Under the pieces are notes generated by a model. That model did no database searches. It worked only from the letters and a program-made list of their open reading frames with translations, and was not told where the DNA came from. Shown in pieces: positions 50,050 to 60,452 of a DNA stretch of 64,000 bases; within the stretch, counting starts at the first letter, position 1, and every line of letters starts with the position of its first letter. Origin of the DNA: an uncultured Bacteroidota bacterium. Lineage in GTDB: Bacteria; Bacteroidota; Bacteroidia; Chitinophagales; Chitinophagaceae. Made by a program: the position numbers and the translations under genes. The stretch covers positions 186,001 through 250,000 of the forward strand of contig CAIJXU010000064.1 in the NCBI GenBank assembly GCA_903824725.1. Reading direction: 5' to 3'.

Positions 50050-52173
50050 CTATACTAGTTTTTTATTAAATAGCCTTAATGAATTGAGCGCTAATACCAC
50101 ATCACTTAATCCCATAATCAATGCGCCGTAGGTGGGTCCCCAAGTACCTAATAACCCAAGCGCTGCAACGGGGATGGCGATAATATTGTATGAGAATGCC
50201 CAAATTAAATTTTCCTTAATGGTTTCATAAGTTCTTTTTCCTAACCCTAATGACATAGGAAGATTTTTTAAGCCTTGGTTCATTAATATGACTTGTGCTG
50301 TTTGTATGGCTATATGAGAAGCATTACTTAAAGAAATACCAATAGTAGCTTTTGCCAATGCAGGTGCGTCGTTGATGCCATCCCCCACCATTGCAGTTGG
50401 ATATTTTTTTACAAATGCATCTAATTGTGTCAACTTATCCGATGGGCTTTGTTCTCCAATGATTTCTTGTATGCCTAAAGCTTTTCCAATTTTATCACAT
50501 TTAGATTGTCTATCGCCACTTAGTAAAATAGTATGCACCCCTTGACGGTGTAATATTTCTATGACTTGTTTGGCTTCAGGTCGGATTTCATCTTCTACAT
50601 CAATCCAACCTATGAGGGCATTGTTTTTTTGGATGTATATATTATGCCCATCTTCTATTTTTTGATCGGCAACTATCTTATAGGAGCCTGCCCAATATTG
50701 ATTTCCTTCTTTGTCTATTGCTTTAATTCCTAATCCTTTTACTTCTTCAATACTAGCCCATGCTTGCGCGCCACTTGATTTCCATTCGTTACTGATACAT
50801 TTTGCAATGGGGTGGTTTGAATACTTCTCTAATGAATACACTAATGATTTAAAATCATCTTCACTGGTCCCATCCAAAATTTTAAATTGGTGCATTGAAA
50901 AATGTCCGGTGGTTAAGGTACCTGTTTTATCAAAAACAACTTGGCGTATATCTTTAAAAGTTTCTAAGCTTTTAGCATTTTTAAATAAAACACCGTTGCG
51001 TGCGCCTCTTCCCAAACCAACTGCAATAGCCGCAGGAGTGGCTAACCCCATCGCGCAAGGACATGATATCACTAAAACAGCAATGGCCCTTAACATACTA
51101 CTACCAAAGCCGATATCTGTTAAAAAATAATTTCCAATTAAAGTCAGTACTGCTATACTTAATACGAGTGGAACAAATACAGCACTTATTTTATCTGCTA
51201 ATATTTGTACTGGTGGCTTTTCGCCTTGTGCGGCTTTGACCATTTTTAAAATATTAGCAAGTACCGTATCGTCGCCTACTGCTGTTACATAGGCTTTAAT
51301 AGTACCATCTTGAATGGTACTTCCTCCCAATAATAGATCATTTTTTTTTCGTTGAATGGGTTCGCTTTCGCCAGTGACGATCGATTCATTCACATTGGCT
51401 TCACCCCATAAAATTTTACTATCCATGGGGACCGTTTCACCTGCATTCACTAAAATTAAATCACCTACTTTTAAAGTTTGACTTTCAACATTAAAAATAA
51501 TTTCTTTATGATGTTCATCAAATACAATCATGTTGGCCATCACTTTTTGTGCGCGTACTAAATCCTTTAAGGCACGTTGCGTGGATTGTACTGAAGCATC
51601 TTCTAAATAATTACCAAAAAAGACTAAAGTGATAATAGTAGCAGTGGTTTCGTAATAAGCAAAAGCAATTCCTTGTCCTGATAAGGTTCCATATAAACTA
51701 TAACCAAAGGAGGATAATGCACCAATGGCAACTAGAACATTCATATTAGGTATTCCACTACGTATGCTATTCCATGCACTTTTTCCAAAATAACTCATAC
51801 CCACTATAAAAACAGGAACTGTAAATGCTAATTGTACATAGGTGTTCATCAACCAATGAATATGTATTCCTGGAATCATATGAAGTACCAATGGGAGCGT
51901 GAATAAAAAACTAAATAAAGATCGATCGGCATTATTATCCAGCCACTTTTTTTTGGGGCTAGGACCATCTTGGCCTCTCACTTTATATCCGAGTCCTTGT
52001 ATCCCTTTAATCAAAATTTCTTTGTTGATTTCATCGGGCTTTTCAAACTGCACTTCCCCTTCCATGAAATTTACTTTGGGTTCATCAATGCCTTTTGATT
52101 GTAAATATTTATGTATAGATAAGGCGCAATTGGTGCAACTCATCCCGTCGACTTTCCATTGAATTGATTCCAT
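50050..52173 (-). CDS. Heavy-metal (Cu+) P-type ATPase
   Basis: N-terminal HMA MSCTNC, CPC (SCPCAMGLATPAA), DKTGTLT, GDGINDAPAL. Confidence 0.95.
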   Translation of the reverse strand: MESIQWKVDGMSCTNCALSIHKYLQSKGIDEPKVNFMEGEVQFEKPDEINKEILIKGIQGLGYKVRGQDGPSPKKKWLDNNADRSLFSFLFTLPLVLHMIPGIHIHWLMNTYVQLAFTVPVFIVGMSYFGKSAWNSIRSGIPNMNVLVAIGALSSFGYSLYGTLSGQGIAFAYYETTATIITLVFFGNYLEDASVQSTQRALKDLVRAQKVMANMIVFDEHHKEIIFNVESQTLKVGDLILVNAGETVPMDSKILWGEANVNESIVTGESEPIQRKKNDLLLGGSTIQDGTIKAYVTAVGDDTVLANILKMVKAAQGEKPPVQILADKISAVFVPLVLSIAVLTLIGNYFLTDIGFGSSMLRAIAVLVISCPCAMGLATPAAIAVGLGRGARNGVLFKNAKSLETFKDIRQVVFDKTGTLTTGHFSMHQFKILDGTSEDDFKSLVYSLEKYSNHPIAKCISNEWKSSGAQAWASIEEVKGLGIKAIDKEGNQYWAGSYKIVADQKIEDGHNIYIQKNNALIGWIDVEDEIRPEAKQVIEILHRQGVHTILLSGDRQSKCDKIGKALGIQEIIGEQSPSDKLTQLDAFVKKYPTAMVGDGINDAPALAKATIGISLSNASHIAIQTAQVILMNQGLKNLPMSLGLGKRTYETIKENLIWAFSYNIIAIPVAALGLLGTWGPTYGALIMGLSDVVLALNSLRLFNKKLV

Positions 52174-52260
52174 AAGGATTCATTTATGATGTAAAGATAC
52201 GAAGACATTTTAGCTTATAATAAAGCATTAATACCCATTAAAACATTGTATTTGTTGACT

Positions 52261-52268
52261 TATCTTTG
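52261..52268 (+). promoter_or_regulatory. -7 box TATCTTTG upstream of tsaE
   Basis: exact TAnnTTTG, 4 nt before ATG 52273. Confidence 0.5.
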
Positions 52269-52272
52269 CCTT

Positions 52273-52680
52273 ATGGATATGATTTATACTTTAAGTCAAA
52301 TGGAGAGTACAGCACAGGGTTTACTGAAGAAATTTGGTAATAAACCCATCTGGGCATTTCATGCACCCATGGGAGCTGGGAAGACCACTTTAATTACTGA
52401 ATTGTGTAAACAACTAGGGGTATTGGATCGTGTGAATAGTCCCACTTTTGCTATCATGAATGAATACCAAGTGCAGGGCAAAGTGATTTATCATATGGAT
52501 TGGTATCGCTTGCAAAACGAGGCAGAAGCCAGCAGAGCAGGGGTTGAGATGGCATTAGAGGAAGCCCATTATTGTTTTATCGAATGGCCGGAGCGTGCCA
52601 TACAATTATTGCCAGCAGATACCCAATATTTTGAAATAGAAATACTTGACCCTGAACATAGACGCATTTTTATACCTTAA
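52273..52680 (+). CDS. tsaE: tRNA threonylcarbamoyladenosine biosynthesis ATPase TsaE
   Basis: APMGAGKTTLITELCKQLG, VNSPTFAIMNEY, HMDWYRL; start at MDMIYTL. Confidence 0.94.
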   Translation: MDMIYTLSQMESTAQGLLKKFGNKPIWAFHAPMGAGKTTLITELCKQLGVLDRVNSPTFAIMNEYQVQGKVIYHMDWYRLQNEAEASRAGVEMALEEAHYCFIEWPERAIQLLPADTQYFEIEILDPEHRRIFIP

Positions 52681-52723
52681 GTCTTCCATCCAATTTTTGT
52701 ATCTTCATAAAAAATAAGACGAT

Positions 52724-53938
52724 ATGAGTACCTTAAAACCCCAAATTGACAGTTCCATTTTTTATGAAACGCAGGAGGAGGTTTTGGATATTCGATATAG
52801 GAGTAAACCCTTGCTCATCGGAATCCCAAAGGAAATTGCATTTCAAGAAAATAGAATTGGTTTAATTCCCGAAGCGGTTAGCGTTTTGGTGGCCAATGGC
52901 CATGAAGTTCTAATGGAACACAATGCAGGGGAAGGAAGTCGTTATTCTGATATGGATTACGCAGAAGCAGGTGCTAAAATTGTATTTGAGAAGGAAGAAG
53001 TCTATAAATGTCCCATCCTTGTTAAAACAGCACCCCCAGTGGAAGCAGATTTGCCTTTTTTGCAAATGCATCAAACCATTATTTCCCCATTACATTTAAC
53101 TGCATTAGAAAAAGGGTTAATGGAAAAGTTAATGGCAAAAAAAATAACTGCATTGGCGATCGAAAATATAAAAGATGAAAATCAAAATTTTCCTATCTTA
53201 AGAAGCATGGGCGAAATTACCGGTAGCGCGGTAATGCTAATCGCTGGGCAATACTTAAGTAATTTTAATCAAGGTAAAGGAATATTATTAGGAGGCATAA
53301 GTGGGGTACCTCCTACAAAGGTGGTCATCATTGGGGCAGATATCATTGGTGAATTTGCAACTAGAAATGCATTAGCCTTGGGCGCGTCAGTAAAAGTGTT
53401 TGATAATAATGTATCTAGATTACAACGACTTCAAAATAACTTAGGACAGAGGGTTTGGACTAGTGTGTTGGAACCTAAAATATTAGCAAAGCAATTAAAA
53501 ACTTGCGAAGTGGCAGTGGGTGCTTTGCGAAATGATTTTAGTCGTGCGCCGATCGTAGTGACCGAAGAAATGGTGGCTGCTATGCGTCCTGGAAGCATCA
53601 TCATTGATGTGGCTATTGATCGCGGTGGTTGTTTTGAAACAAGTGAATTAACTAATCATGAAAATCCAATCATGATTAAACATGGCGTCATTCATTATGG
53701 CGTACCTAATATCCCAAGTGGGTTTGCTCGAACAGCAAGCCAAGCTATTAGTAATGTTCTCATGCCTTTATTGATACAGATTGGTGACTTAGGGGGGTTG
53801 TCTGAAATTATTTGGCAACAAATACATTTAAGAGAAGGGATCTATCTATACAAGGGTGCATTAACTGATATTTATATCAGTGAAAAATTTAATCTTAAGT
53901 ATACCGATTTAAATTTGTTGATTGCAAGCAAAAGCTAA
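52724..53938 (+). CDS. Alanine dehydrogenase / transhydrogenase-alpha-like
   Basis: IGIPKEIAFQENRIGLIPEAV, VVIIGADIIGEFATRNALALGASV. Confidence 0.87.
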   Translation: MSTLKPQIDSSIFYETQEEVLDIRYRSKPLLIGIPKEIAFQENRIGLIPEAVSVLVANGHEVLMEHNAGEGSRYSDMDYAEAGAKIVFEKEEVYKCPILVKTAPPVEADLPFLQMHQTIISPLHLTALEKGLMEKLMAKKITALAIENIKDENQNFPILRSMGEITGSAVMLIAGQYLSNFNQGKGILLGGISGVPPTKVVIIGADIIGEFATRNALALGASVKVFDNNVSRLQRLQNNLGQRVWTSVLEPKILAKQLKTCEVAVGALRNDFSRAPIVVTEEMVAAMRPGSIIIDVAIDRGGCFETSELTNHENPIMIKHGVIHYGVPNIPSGFARTASQAISNVLMPLLIQIGDLGGLSEIIWQQIHLREGIYLYKGALTDIYISEKFNLKYTDLNLLIASKS

Positions 53939-53942
53939 AACA

Positions 53943-54554
53943 CTAACTATTTTTGTAGTCCATTAAATTAACCTGTTGCTTACAAAACTGGTACTCTTGT
54001 GGGTCATTGCTCCCCACGATGATTAGTTTATGCAAAGCATATTGCTTGATTAGATGATCGTAGAGTGCATAACCTTCCTTATCTAAATTACTACAAGGCT
54101 CATCTAATAATAAGATAGGACTATCGGAAAAAATTGCTAATGCTAATTTGAGTCTTTGTTTCATCCCGCTACTAAAATACCTAATCTGCTTATGTGTAGC
54201 TGATTTTAGCCCAATCAATTCAATGATTTCATCAACACTTATTTTTTGTTGTAAAGGTTTAAACGTAGCATGAAATTGAAACTGTTCAAGCGTTGTTAAT
54301 TCTTCTACCAATTCTAAGTAGGGTGCTGCAAAACTAATTTGATTAAAAATGGTACTGTCTTTATGTTCCGTCCATTCGATCGTTCCTTTGGTCAAGGTGC
54401 TATAACCTGAAATGATTTGTAGTAGCGTACTTTTCCCAGAACCATTATTTCCAATTAAAGCATAATGCTGGCCTGCTTCAAAAGTATAGTCTAGATTTTT
54501 GAAAATCCATTCTTTATTGAATCTTTTGCTGGCTTGATGTAAGCTAATTTGCAT
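53943..54554 (-). CDS. Stand-alone ABC ATPase subunit, H-loop His replaced by Asn
   Basis: GNNGSGKSTLLQIISG, FSSGMKQRLKLALAI, LLLDEPCSNLD, IIVGSNDPQE. Confidence 0.88.
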   Translation of the reverse strand: MQISLHQASKRFNKEWIFKNLDYTFEAGQHYALIGNNGSGKSTLLQIISGYSTLTKGTIEWTEHKDSTIFNQISFAAPYLELVEELTTLEQFQFHATFKPLQQKISVDEIIELIGLKSATHKQIRYFSSGMKQRLKLALAIFSDSPILLLDEPCSNLDKEGYALYDHLIKQYALHKLIIVGSNDPQEYQFCKQQVNLMDYKNS

Positions 54555-54559
54555 ATTGA

Positions 54560-55357
54560 TTAATCTTCTTCAACGACACCTTTGCCGAATCTTTTAATGA
54601 CGCCACGTCCACTTTCTCTAATAAAAGTTAAAATTTCATCGCGTTCATCGGTTGCAGGAATTTCTTCTTCAATAAATTCCAAAGCCTGTGTGGTATTCAT
54701 TCCTTTGCTAAAAATGTATCTGTATATATCAAGGATATGATTAATTTTTTCCAAATCAAAGCCTCTTCTTTTTAATCCTACACTATTCACTCCGCCATAA
54801 CTTAAAGGATTACGCACCGCTTTAATATAAGGAGGAACATCTTTACTTACCAAGCTTCCTCCAGCGATATAAGCATGTTGGCCTATATTAACAAATTGGT
54901 GTACCGCACTCACACCTGCAATCCAAGCATAATCACCAAGGGTTACATGCCCCGCAATTTGAACACTGTTGCTTAAAATGCAATGGTTCCCAATAATACA
55001 ATCGTGCGCAATATGACTATATGCCATGATTAAACAGTTGTTACCTACTTTGGTAATCCATCTATCTGAAGTACCTCTGTTAATTGTAACAAATTCTCGA
55101 ATGGTAGTATTGTCTCCAATTTCAACATTCGTTTTTTCTCCATTAAATTTTAAATCTTGAGGATCTGCGCCAATAACAGCGCCAGGAAAAATGCGACAAT
55201 TTTTTCCAATTTTAGTACCATTCATAATGGTAACACTACTTCCAATCCAAGTGCCTTCTCCAATGGATACATCGCCGTGTATGACTGTAAAAGGATCAAT
55301 TTTTACATTGGATGCTACTTTTGCATTGGGATCTATATAAGTAAATGGATGTGTCAT
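54560..55357 (-). CDS. lpxA: UDP-N-acetylglucosamine acyltransferase
   Basis: left-handed beta-helix hexapeptides, MAYSHIAHDCIIGN, GLKRRGF. Confidence 0.96.
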   Translation of the reverse strand: MTHPFTYIDPNAKVASNVKIDPFTVIHGDVSIGEGTWIGSSVTIMNGTKIGKNCRIFPGAVIGADPQDLKFNGEKTNVEIGDNTTIREFVTINRGTSDRWITKVGNNCLIMAYSHIAHDCIIGNHCILSNSVQIAGHVTLGDYAWIAGVSAVHQFVNIGQHAYIAGGSLVSKDVPPYIKAVRNPLSYGGVNSVGLKRRGFDLEKINHILDIYRYIFSKGMNTTQALEFIEEEIPATDERDEILTFIRESGRGVIKRFGKGVVEED

Positions 55358-55380
55358 AAGTTGGTGTCGATTATTTTTTA

Positions 55381-56787
55381 TTATGGTCTTTTAATTACCT
55401 GTGCTACCAAGTCAGCTTCAGTGGTTACTTTTCCTCCCACATAAACGGTTCCTCTCATTTCACAAATACCACGACGAATAGGAGAGGTTAATTCCATCTT
55501 CAATAACATCGTGTCACCTGGCTTAACCATTTGTTTAAATTTGCAATTATCTATTTTTAAAAAGTAAGTATCGTATTGACCTTTTGGCATCGCATTGATA
55601 CATAAGATACCTCCCGTTTGTGCCAGGGCTTCAATTTGTAAAACGCCAGGCATAACAGGATTACCTGGAAAATGTCCTGGGAAAAACCATTCGTTGTAAG
55701 TGACATTTTTCACCCCTACGATCATCGTATCGGTAAGTTCAATTATTTTGTCAATAAATAAAAATGGATGACGATGAGGAAGTGTTTTTTCGATTTGTTC
55801 TAATGTAAAAACAGGCGTTGCCGAAGGGTTATACAATGGAACATCTTTAACGTGCTTATTTTTTTTGATGTACTGCTTTATCTTTTTAGCAAATTCCACA
55901 TTGCTGCTGTGGCCTGGACGATTGGCGATAATGCGTGCCTTAATTGGATAGCCTATCAAGGCTAAATCGCCCACTACATCTAAAAGCTTGTGACGTGCAG
56001 GTTCGTTCGGGAATCTTAATTCCAAATTATTTAAATAGCCTTCACTTTTTACTTCTATTTTTTCTCTCTTAAACACTTTTGCTAAACGATTCATTTCGGC
56101 AGTTGAAACGGGCTTATCAACCACTACGATGGCGTTATTAATATCACCACCCTTAATTAAATCGTTCTCTAATAAAGTCTCTAATTCATGTAAGAAACAA
56201 AAGGTACGACAAGGTGCAATTTCTGCTTTGAAATCATTGATGGTTTTTAAAGCCGCATGTTGTGTTCCTAAAACAGGACTATTAAAATCAATCAAAGTCG
56301 TAATTTGATAATCTAATGCGGGTAGTGCAACCATTTCTACTCGCTTGTTATCATCGTAATGAAAAATATTTTCGTCGATGCTGTACCAAGCTTTTGCCGC
56401 ATCTTGTTCGAGAATTCCTGCTTCTTCAATTTTTTCAATAAATGGACTAGAGCTTCCGTCAATGATTGGAATTTCTGGACCATTTACTTCGATCAATAAA
56501 TTATCGATACCCATACCAACTAAGGCAGCAAGGATATGTTCCACTGTACTTATTTTGGCATCTCCTACTTGCAATGTAGTTCCTCGACTGGTGTCGGTGA
56601 CTAAATCACAATCTGCTTTGATGATCGGTTTATTAGGTAAATCAATTCTTTGAAATTGGATGCCATAACCTGGATTGGCAGGATTCAAAGTCATATCCAC
56701 TAATACCCCCGTATGCAAACCTGTTCCACTAATACTAATACTATTGTTTAATGTGTGTTGCTTATCGGGATTAAATTGTTGATCCAT
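55381..56787 (-). CDS. lpxC/fabZ: Bifunctional UDP-3-O-acyl-GlcNAc deacetylase / 3-hydroxyacyl-ACP dehydratase
   Basis: LpxC SGTGLHTG, STVEHILAAL; FabZ LPHRHPFLFIDKI, PGHFPGNPVMPGVLQIEALAQ. Confidence 0.97.
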   Translation of the reverse strand: MDQQFNPDKQHTLNNSISISGTGLHTGVLVDMTLNPANPGYGIQFQRIDLPNKPIIKADCDLVTDTSRGTTLQVGDAKISTVEHILAALVGMGIDNLLIEVNGPEIPIIDGSSSPFIEKIEEAGILEQDAAKAWYSIDENIFHYDDNKRVEMVALPALDYQITTLIDFNSPVLGTQHAALKTINDFKAEIAPCRTFCFLHELETLLENDLIKGGDINNAIVVVDKPVSTAEMNRLAKVFKREKIEVKSEGYLNNLELRFPNEPARHKLLDVVGDLALIGYPIKARIIANRPGHSSNVEFAKKIKQYIKKNKHVKDVPLYNPSATPVFTLEQIEKTLPHRHPFLFIDKIIELTDTMIVGVKNVTYNEWFFPGHFPGNPVMPGVLQIEALAQTGGILCINAMPKGQYDTYFLKIDNCKFKQMVKPGDTMLLKMELTSPIRRGICEMRGTVYVGGKVTTEADLVAQVIKRP

Positions 56788-56846
56788 GGGTCGTGTTTAA
56801 GGCTTCACTTAGTTAAAGCGATGATTTTCAGCAAAATTAGGTTGAA

Positions 56847-57893
56847 TTACCCTTTTTGGGACAGTTGTTGCACTAATATTTCGAGATCCTTGAGCCTTTT
56901 CTCCATTTGAGGGAGGTTTTTGACCTGAATTTGGCTTCTTAATGTGGCATTTTGTTCACCTGCAGGGTATCCTGTCACGATCAAATTGGCTTGTTTGATG
57001 CTTTTTGTGAGGCCACTTCGGGCTGCTATTTTAACACCATCGGCAATGATGATATGTCCCGCAGTTCCCACTTGTCCGCCCATCATTACATTTTTACCCA
57101 ATTTAGTACTACCGCTGATGCCAGATTGCGCAGCGATGACCGTATTTTCTCCAATTTCTACATTGTGACCTACCTGTATTAAGTTATCTAACTTAACTCC
57201 TTTTCTTATAATGGTAGACCCTATAGTTGCTCTATCGATAGTCGTATTGGAACCAATTTCTACATCATCTTCGATAATGACATTGCCTAATTGAGGTATT
57301 TTTTGAAAACTGCCATCTGCTTTAGGAGCAAAGCCAAATCCATCTGCTCCAATCACTGCATTGGAATGTATGGTTACATTATTTCCAATGACACAATCCG
57401 AATATATAATGACACCTGAATTTAAAATAACATTGTTGCCAAGTTTTACATTTTCCCCTATGACTACGTTTGGGAAAATTTTGACATCATCTCCAAGTGA
57501 GACATTATTGCTGATATATGAAAACGCAGCAATAAAATGATTTTTTCCTAGTTGAACATCGGGGGCAATAAAAGAAGGTTGCTGTATGCCTTGTAATTCT
57601 TTTGATTTTAATTCCTGGTATTTTGTAAGTAAGGTAGCAAATGCAGCATATGCATCAGGCACTTTAATCAAAGTAGCAGCCAAGTTATTTTTTAAAACCT
57701 GAGAATCGTTAATGATAATAATGGAGGCCTTGGTTGTATATAAAAATTCCTCGTATTTCGGGTTGGCTAAAAAAGAAATTTCGCCCTGTTTTGCATCTTC
57801 AATTTTTCCAAAATTGTGGACTAAGACCGAAGCGTCACCTTCGACCTGACCTTGGATCATTAAAGCTATTTGTTGGGCACTAAATGAAATCAT
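56847..57893 (-). CDS. lpxD: UDP-3-O-(3-hydroxymyristoyl)glucosamine N-acyltransferase
   Basis: hexapeptide repeats, [33 protein letters not shown]-type motif. Confidence 0.96.
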   Translation of the reverse strand: MISFSAQQIALMIQGQVEGDASVLVHNFGKIEDAKQGEISFLANPKYEEFLYTTKASIIIINDSQVLKNNLAATLIKVPDAYAAFATLLTKYQELKSKELQGIQQPSFIAPDVQLGKNHFIAAFSYISNNVSLGDDVKIFPNVVIGENVKLGNNVILNSGVIIYSDCVIGNNVTIHSNAVIGADGFGFAPKADGSFQKIPQLGNVIIEDDVEIGSNTTIDRATIGSTIIRKGVKLDNLIQVGHNVEIGENTVIAAQSGISGSTKLGKNVMMGGQVGTAGHIIIADGVKIAARSGLTKSIKQANLIVTGYPAGEQNATLRSQIQVKNLPQMEKRLKDLEILVQQLSQKG

Positions 57894-57914
57894 GCGCTAG
57901 TGTTTGAATGGGGG

Positions 57915-59144
57915 TTATTCATGGAGTGAGCAAATGTAAAATTTTTTAACCGGGGCAGAAAGACTTTCGTTAATTAATGCATTTTGAATCTCCGAAATAG
58001 TGCTTATTTGACCGGTTTTTAGCAAAATTTTAATAGTTTCTCCGTCATTTTTGTATAAAGTGTTGGTGGCTTCGCCTTTGAAGCATAAAAATGAAAGGTC
58101 CTTTTCGTTCATTGGAAATTGAGATTTAACCTTCTGATGAGCGGTGTCCCAATCTTCGTTGCTTATGGGTTCCGCTTGCATTTTACATTTAAATCCTTTT
58201 CGATTCAAAAGTCGGTTGCATAAAAGGGATAAGACAGGATCCGAATGATGTTGCCATTTTTTAATAGCGCTTAATATATCTATATCATCTAATTGGCAAT
58301 AAGCGTTGAGGTCGATGTTGGCTAATTTCCCAGAAAATTCATTTAAGAAATAATCCAACACGGTTCCGGTTTTAATGGCTTCGTCTTTTTGTTGCAAAAG
58401 CCATTGCGCGCGTTCAATAATTTTAACCAACATATTTTCGGCAGCGACAACAGATTTATGCATGTATACTTGCCAATACATTAAACGGCGAGAAACTAAA
58501 AACTTTTCAACACTTGTAATTCCTTTTTCCTCCACAACCAATTCATTGTTATGAACTGTGAGCATTTTCAATATTCTTTGATAACCAATCACCCCTTCAC
58601 TTACTCCGGTAAAAAAACTATCACGAGATAAATAATCTAAACGATCAACATCTAATTGACCACTTATTAATTGGTGTAAAAAAGTTTTTGGATATTGATT
58701 GGTAAATATTTTAATAGCAAGGGTTAGCTTTCCTTTGAGCTGTTCATTTTCATCTTCATTTAAAGCTTTCATAATTAATAAGGATAGATCTTCGTGCGTC
58801 ACTCCTTTTAATATTACATTTTCTAAGGCATGTGAAAATGGACCATGTCCAATATCGTGTAATAAAATGGCAGCTTTTGCCGCTTGCGCTTCAGCATCTG
58901 TGATTTCAATGCCCTTGTCCTTTAGTTCTATGATGGCGTTGCACATTAAATGGTAGGCGCCTAATGAATGGTGTAATCGGGTATGAACCGCACCGGGGTA
59001 TACCATTTGAGCTAAGGCCATTTGTTGAATTCGCCTTAGGCGTTGATAAAAGGGGTGGTTCACCAATGCAGCAATCAGGGGATCGTTGATGGTAATAAAT
59101 CCGTGAACGGGGTCGTTAATAATTTTTCGAGTATTGGTTGCCAT
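57915..59144 (-). CDS. HD-domain phosphohydrolase (dNTPase-like)
   Basis: NDPVHGFITI, RLHHSLGAYHL, LLHDIGHGPFSHALE. Confidence 0.93.
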   Translation of the reverse strand: MATNTRKIINDPVHGFITINDPLIAALVNHPFYQRLRRIQQMALAQMVYPGAVHTRLHHSLGAYHLMCNAIIELKDKGIEITDAEAQAAKAAILLHDIGHGPFSHALENVILKGVTHEDLSLLIMKALNEDENEQLKGKLTLAIKIFTNQYPKTFLHQLISGQLDVDRLDYLSRDSFFTGVSEGVIGYQRILKMLTVHNNELVVEEKGITSVEKFLVSRRLMYWQVYMHKSVVAAENMLVKIIERAQWLLQQKDEAIKTGTVLDYFLNEFSGKLANIDLNAYCQLDDIDILSAIKKWQHHSDPVLSLLCNRLLNRKGFKCKMQAEPISNEDWDTAHQKVKSQFPMNEKDLSFLCFKGEATNTLYKNDGETIKILLKTGQISTISEIQNALINESLSAPVKKFYICSLHE

Positions 59145-59257
59145 AGTATATTCGTGATAGCAAAGGTACGAAATGTGAATAACTCGGCACGCTAATTTAA
59201 ATAGTCAGTGAAACAAAAAAACTATATTTGTACGACCACTTATTACCCTATAAATCA

Positions 59258-59542
59258 ATGCTTAATATGAAATTGACACAAACTACATTAGATAAATTAG
59301 AAGATATTTTAGGCGAATCTGAATATGTTGTAAGATATGAGAGAGGTAATTTTCAAAGTGGCTGGTGTTTGTTAGAATCAAAAAGAATTGTGGTTTTAAA
59401 TAAGTTTTTAAACTTGGAGGCGCGTATTAATACATTATTGGAATTAATACCCCAATTAGATATTCAATTTGATAAATTAACGCATGATTCACAAAAACTG
59501 TATGAAACAGTAAAGAAAATGAGTTTAACCGTCGCTGAATAA
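59258..59542 (+). CDS. Conserved hypothetical protein
   Basis: 94 aa from ATG 59258; TATATTTG -7 box at 59223-59230. Confidence 0.65.
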   Translation: MLNMKLTQTTLDKLEDILGESEYVVRYERGNFQSGWCLLESKRIVVLNKFLNLEARINTLLELIPQLDIQFDKLTHDSQKLYETVKKMSLTVAE

Positions 59543-59589
59543 TTTATTGATAGGGGTATTAAATATTGTTATAAGCAAATTTTTTTATT

Positions 59590-60354
59590 TTGTTAGATTT
59601 TACCATTCTTGGCTCTGGAACAAGTACGGGCGTTCCCTTAATTGGTTGCGATTGTAATGTATGTCAATCCAATGACCCATTTGATAAACGACTTCGCACA
59701 AGTATCAAAATTCAAAGTGCGACTACCTGTGTTGTTATAGATACGACGCCCGATTTCAGGTATCAAATGTTGCGCACCCAAACTTTACAATTAGATGCAG
59801 TAGTTTTTACACATCCTCACCGAGATCACTATGCAGGCTTAGATGACATCAGACCTTTTAATTTTTTTTCCAATAAATCAATGCCCATCTATGCTAATGC
59901 ATTAACGCAAGTGGCCATCAAGCGAGATTTTTATTATGCTTTTGATGAAAAAAAAGAAGCAGGCTTACCCGAAATGATTTTGCATACTATTGATACCGAT
60001 CCTTTTCTGGTAGGGGATATTCCTTTCACGCCTATACAAGTAATGCATCGAGATATGCCAGTACTTGGATTTAGAATAGGGGAGGTAAGTTACATCACGG
60101 ATGCGAATTATATTGCTCCCAATGAAATAGAAAAAATTAAAGGGTCCCAAATTTTAATTTTAAATGCATTACGAAAACAGCATCATCCAACGCATTTTAA
60201 TTTAGACCAAGCCATTGAACTAGCTGGCTCCTTAAATATACCCACCGTTTATTTTATTCATTTCAGCCATCAAATTGGGTTACACCATGAGGTTGAAGCG
60301 AGTTTGCCAAAAGGGATGCACTTAGCCTATGATGGGCTTAGGTTTTCGCAGTAA
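59590..60354 (+). CDS. MBL-fold metallohydrolase (PhnP/lipoate-associated type), TTG start
   Basis: LGSGTSTGVPLIGCDCNVCQS, FTHPHRDHYAGLDDIRPFN. Confidence 0.92.
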   Translation: MLDFTILGSGTSTGVPLIGCDCNVCQSNDPFDKRLRTSIKIQSATTCVVIDTTPDFRYQMLRTQTLQLDAVVFTHPHRDHYAGLDDIRPFNFFSNKSMPIYANALTQVAIKRDFYYAFDEKKEAGLPEMILHTIDTDPFLVGDIPFTPIQVMHRDMPVLGFRIGEVSYITDANYIAPNEIEKIKGSQILILNALRKQHHPTHFNLDQAIELAGSLNIPTVYFIHFSHQIGLHHEVEASLPKGMHLAYDGLRFSQ

Positions 60355-60452
60355 TCCCTCCAATACGAATAGAGGTATTTGTACCTACTTTGATAAGTAT
60401 TTATTCATTCAGTCATTTAGCTATTTTCACTAATTAGCATGAAATTATCTTT

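Noticed and set aside
54560-57893. LpxC-FabZ fusion as a novel enzyme
   Set aside because: This bifunctional fusion is a known Bacteroidota arrangement.
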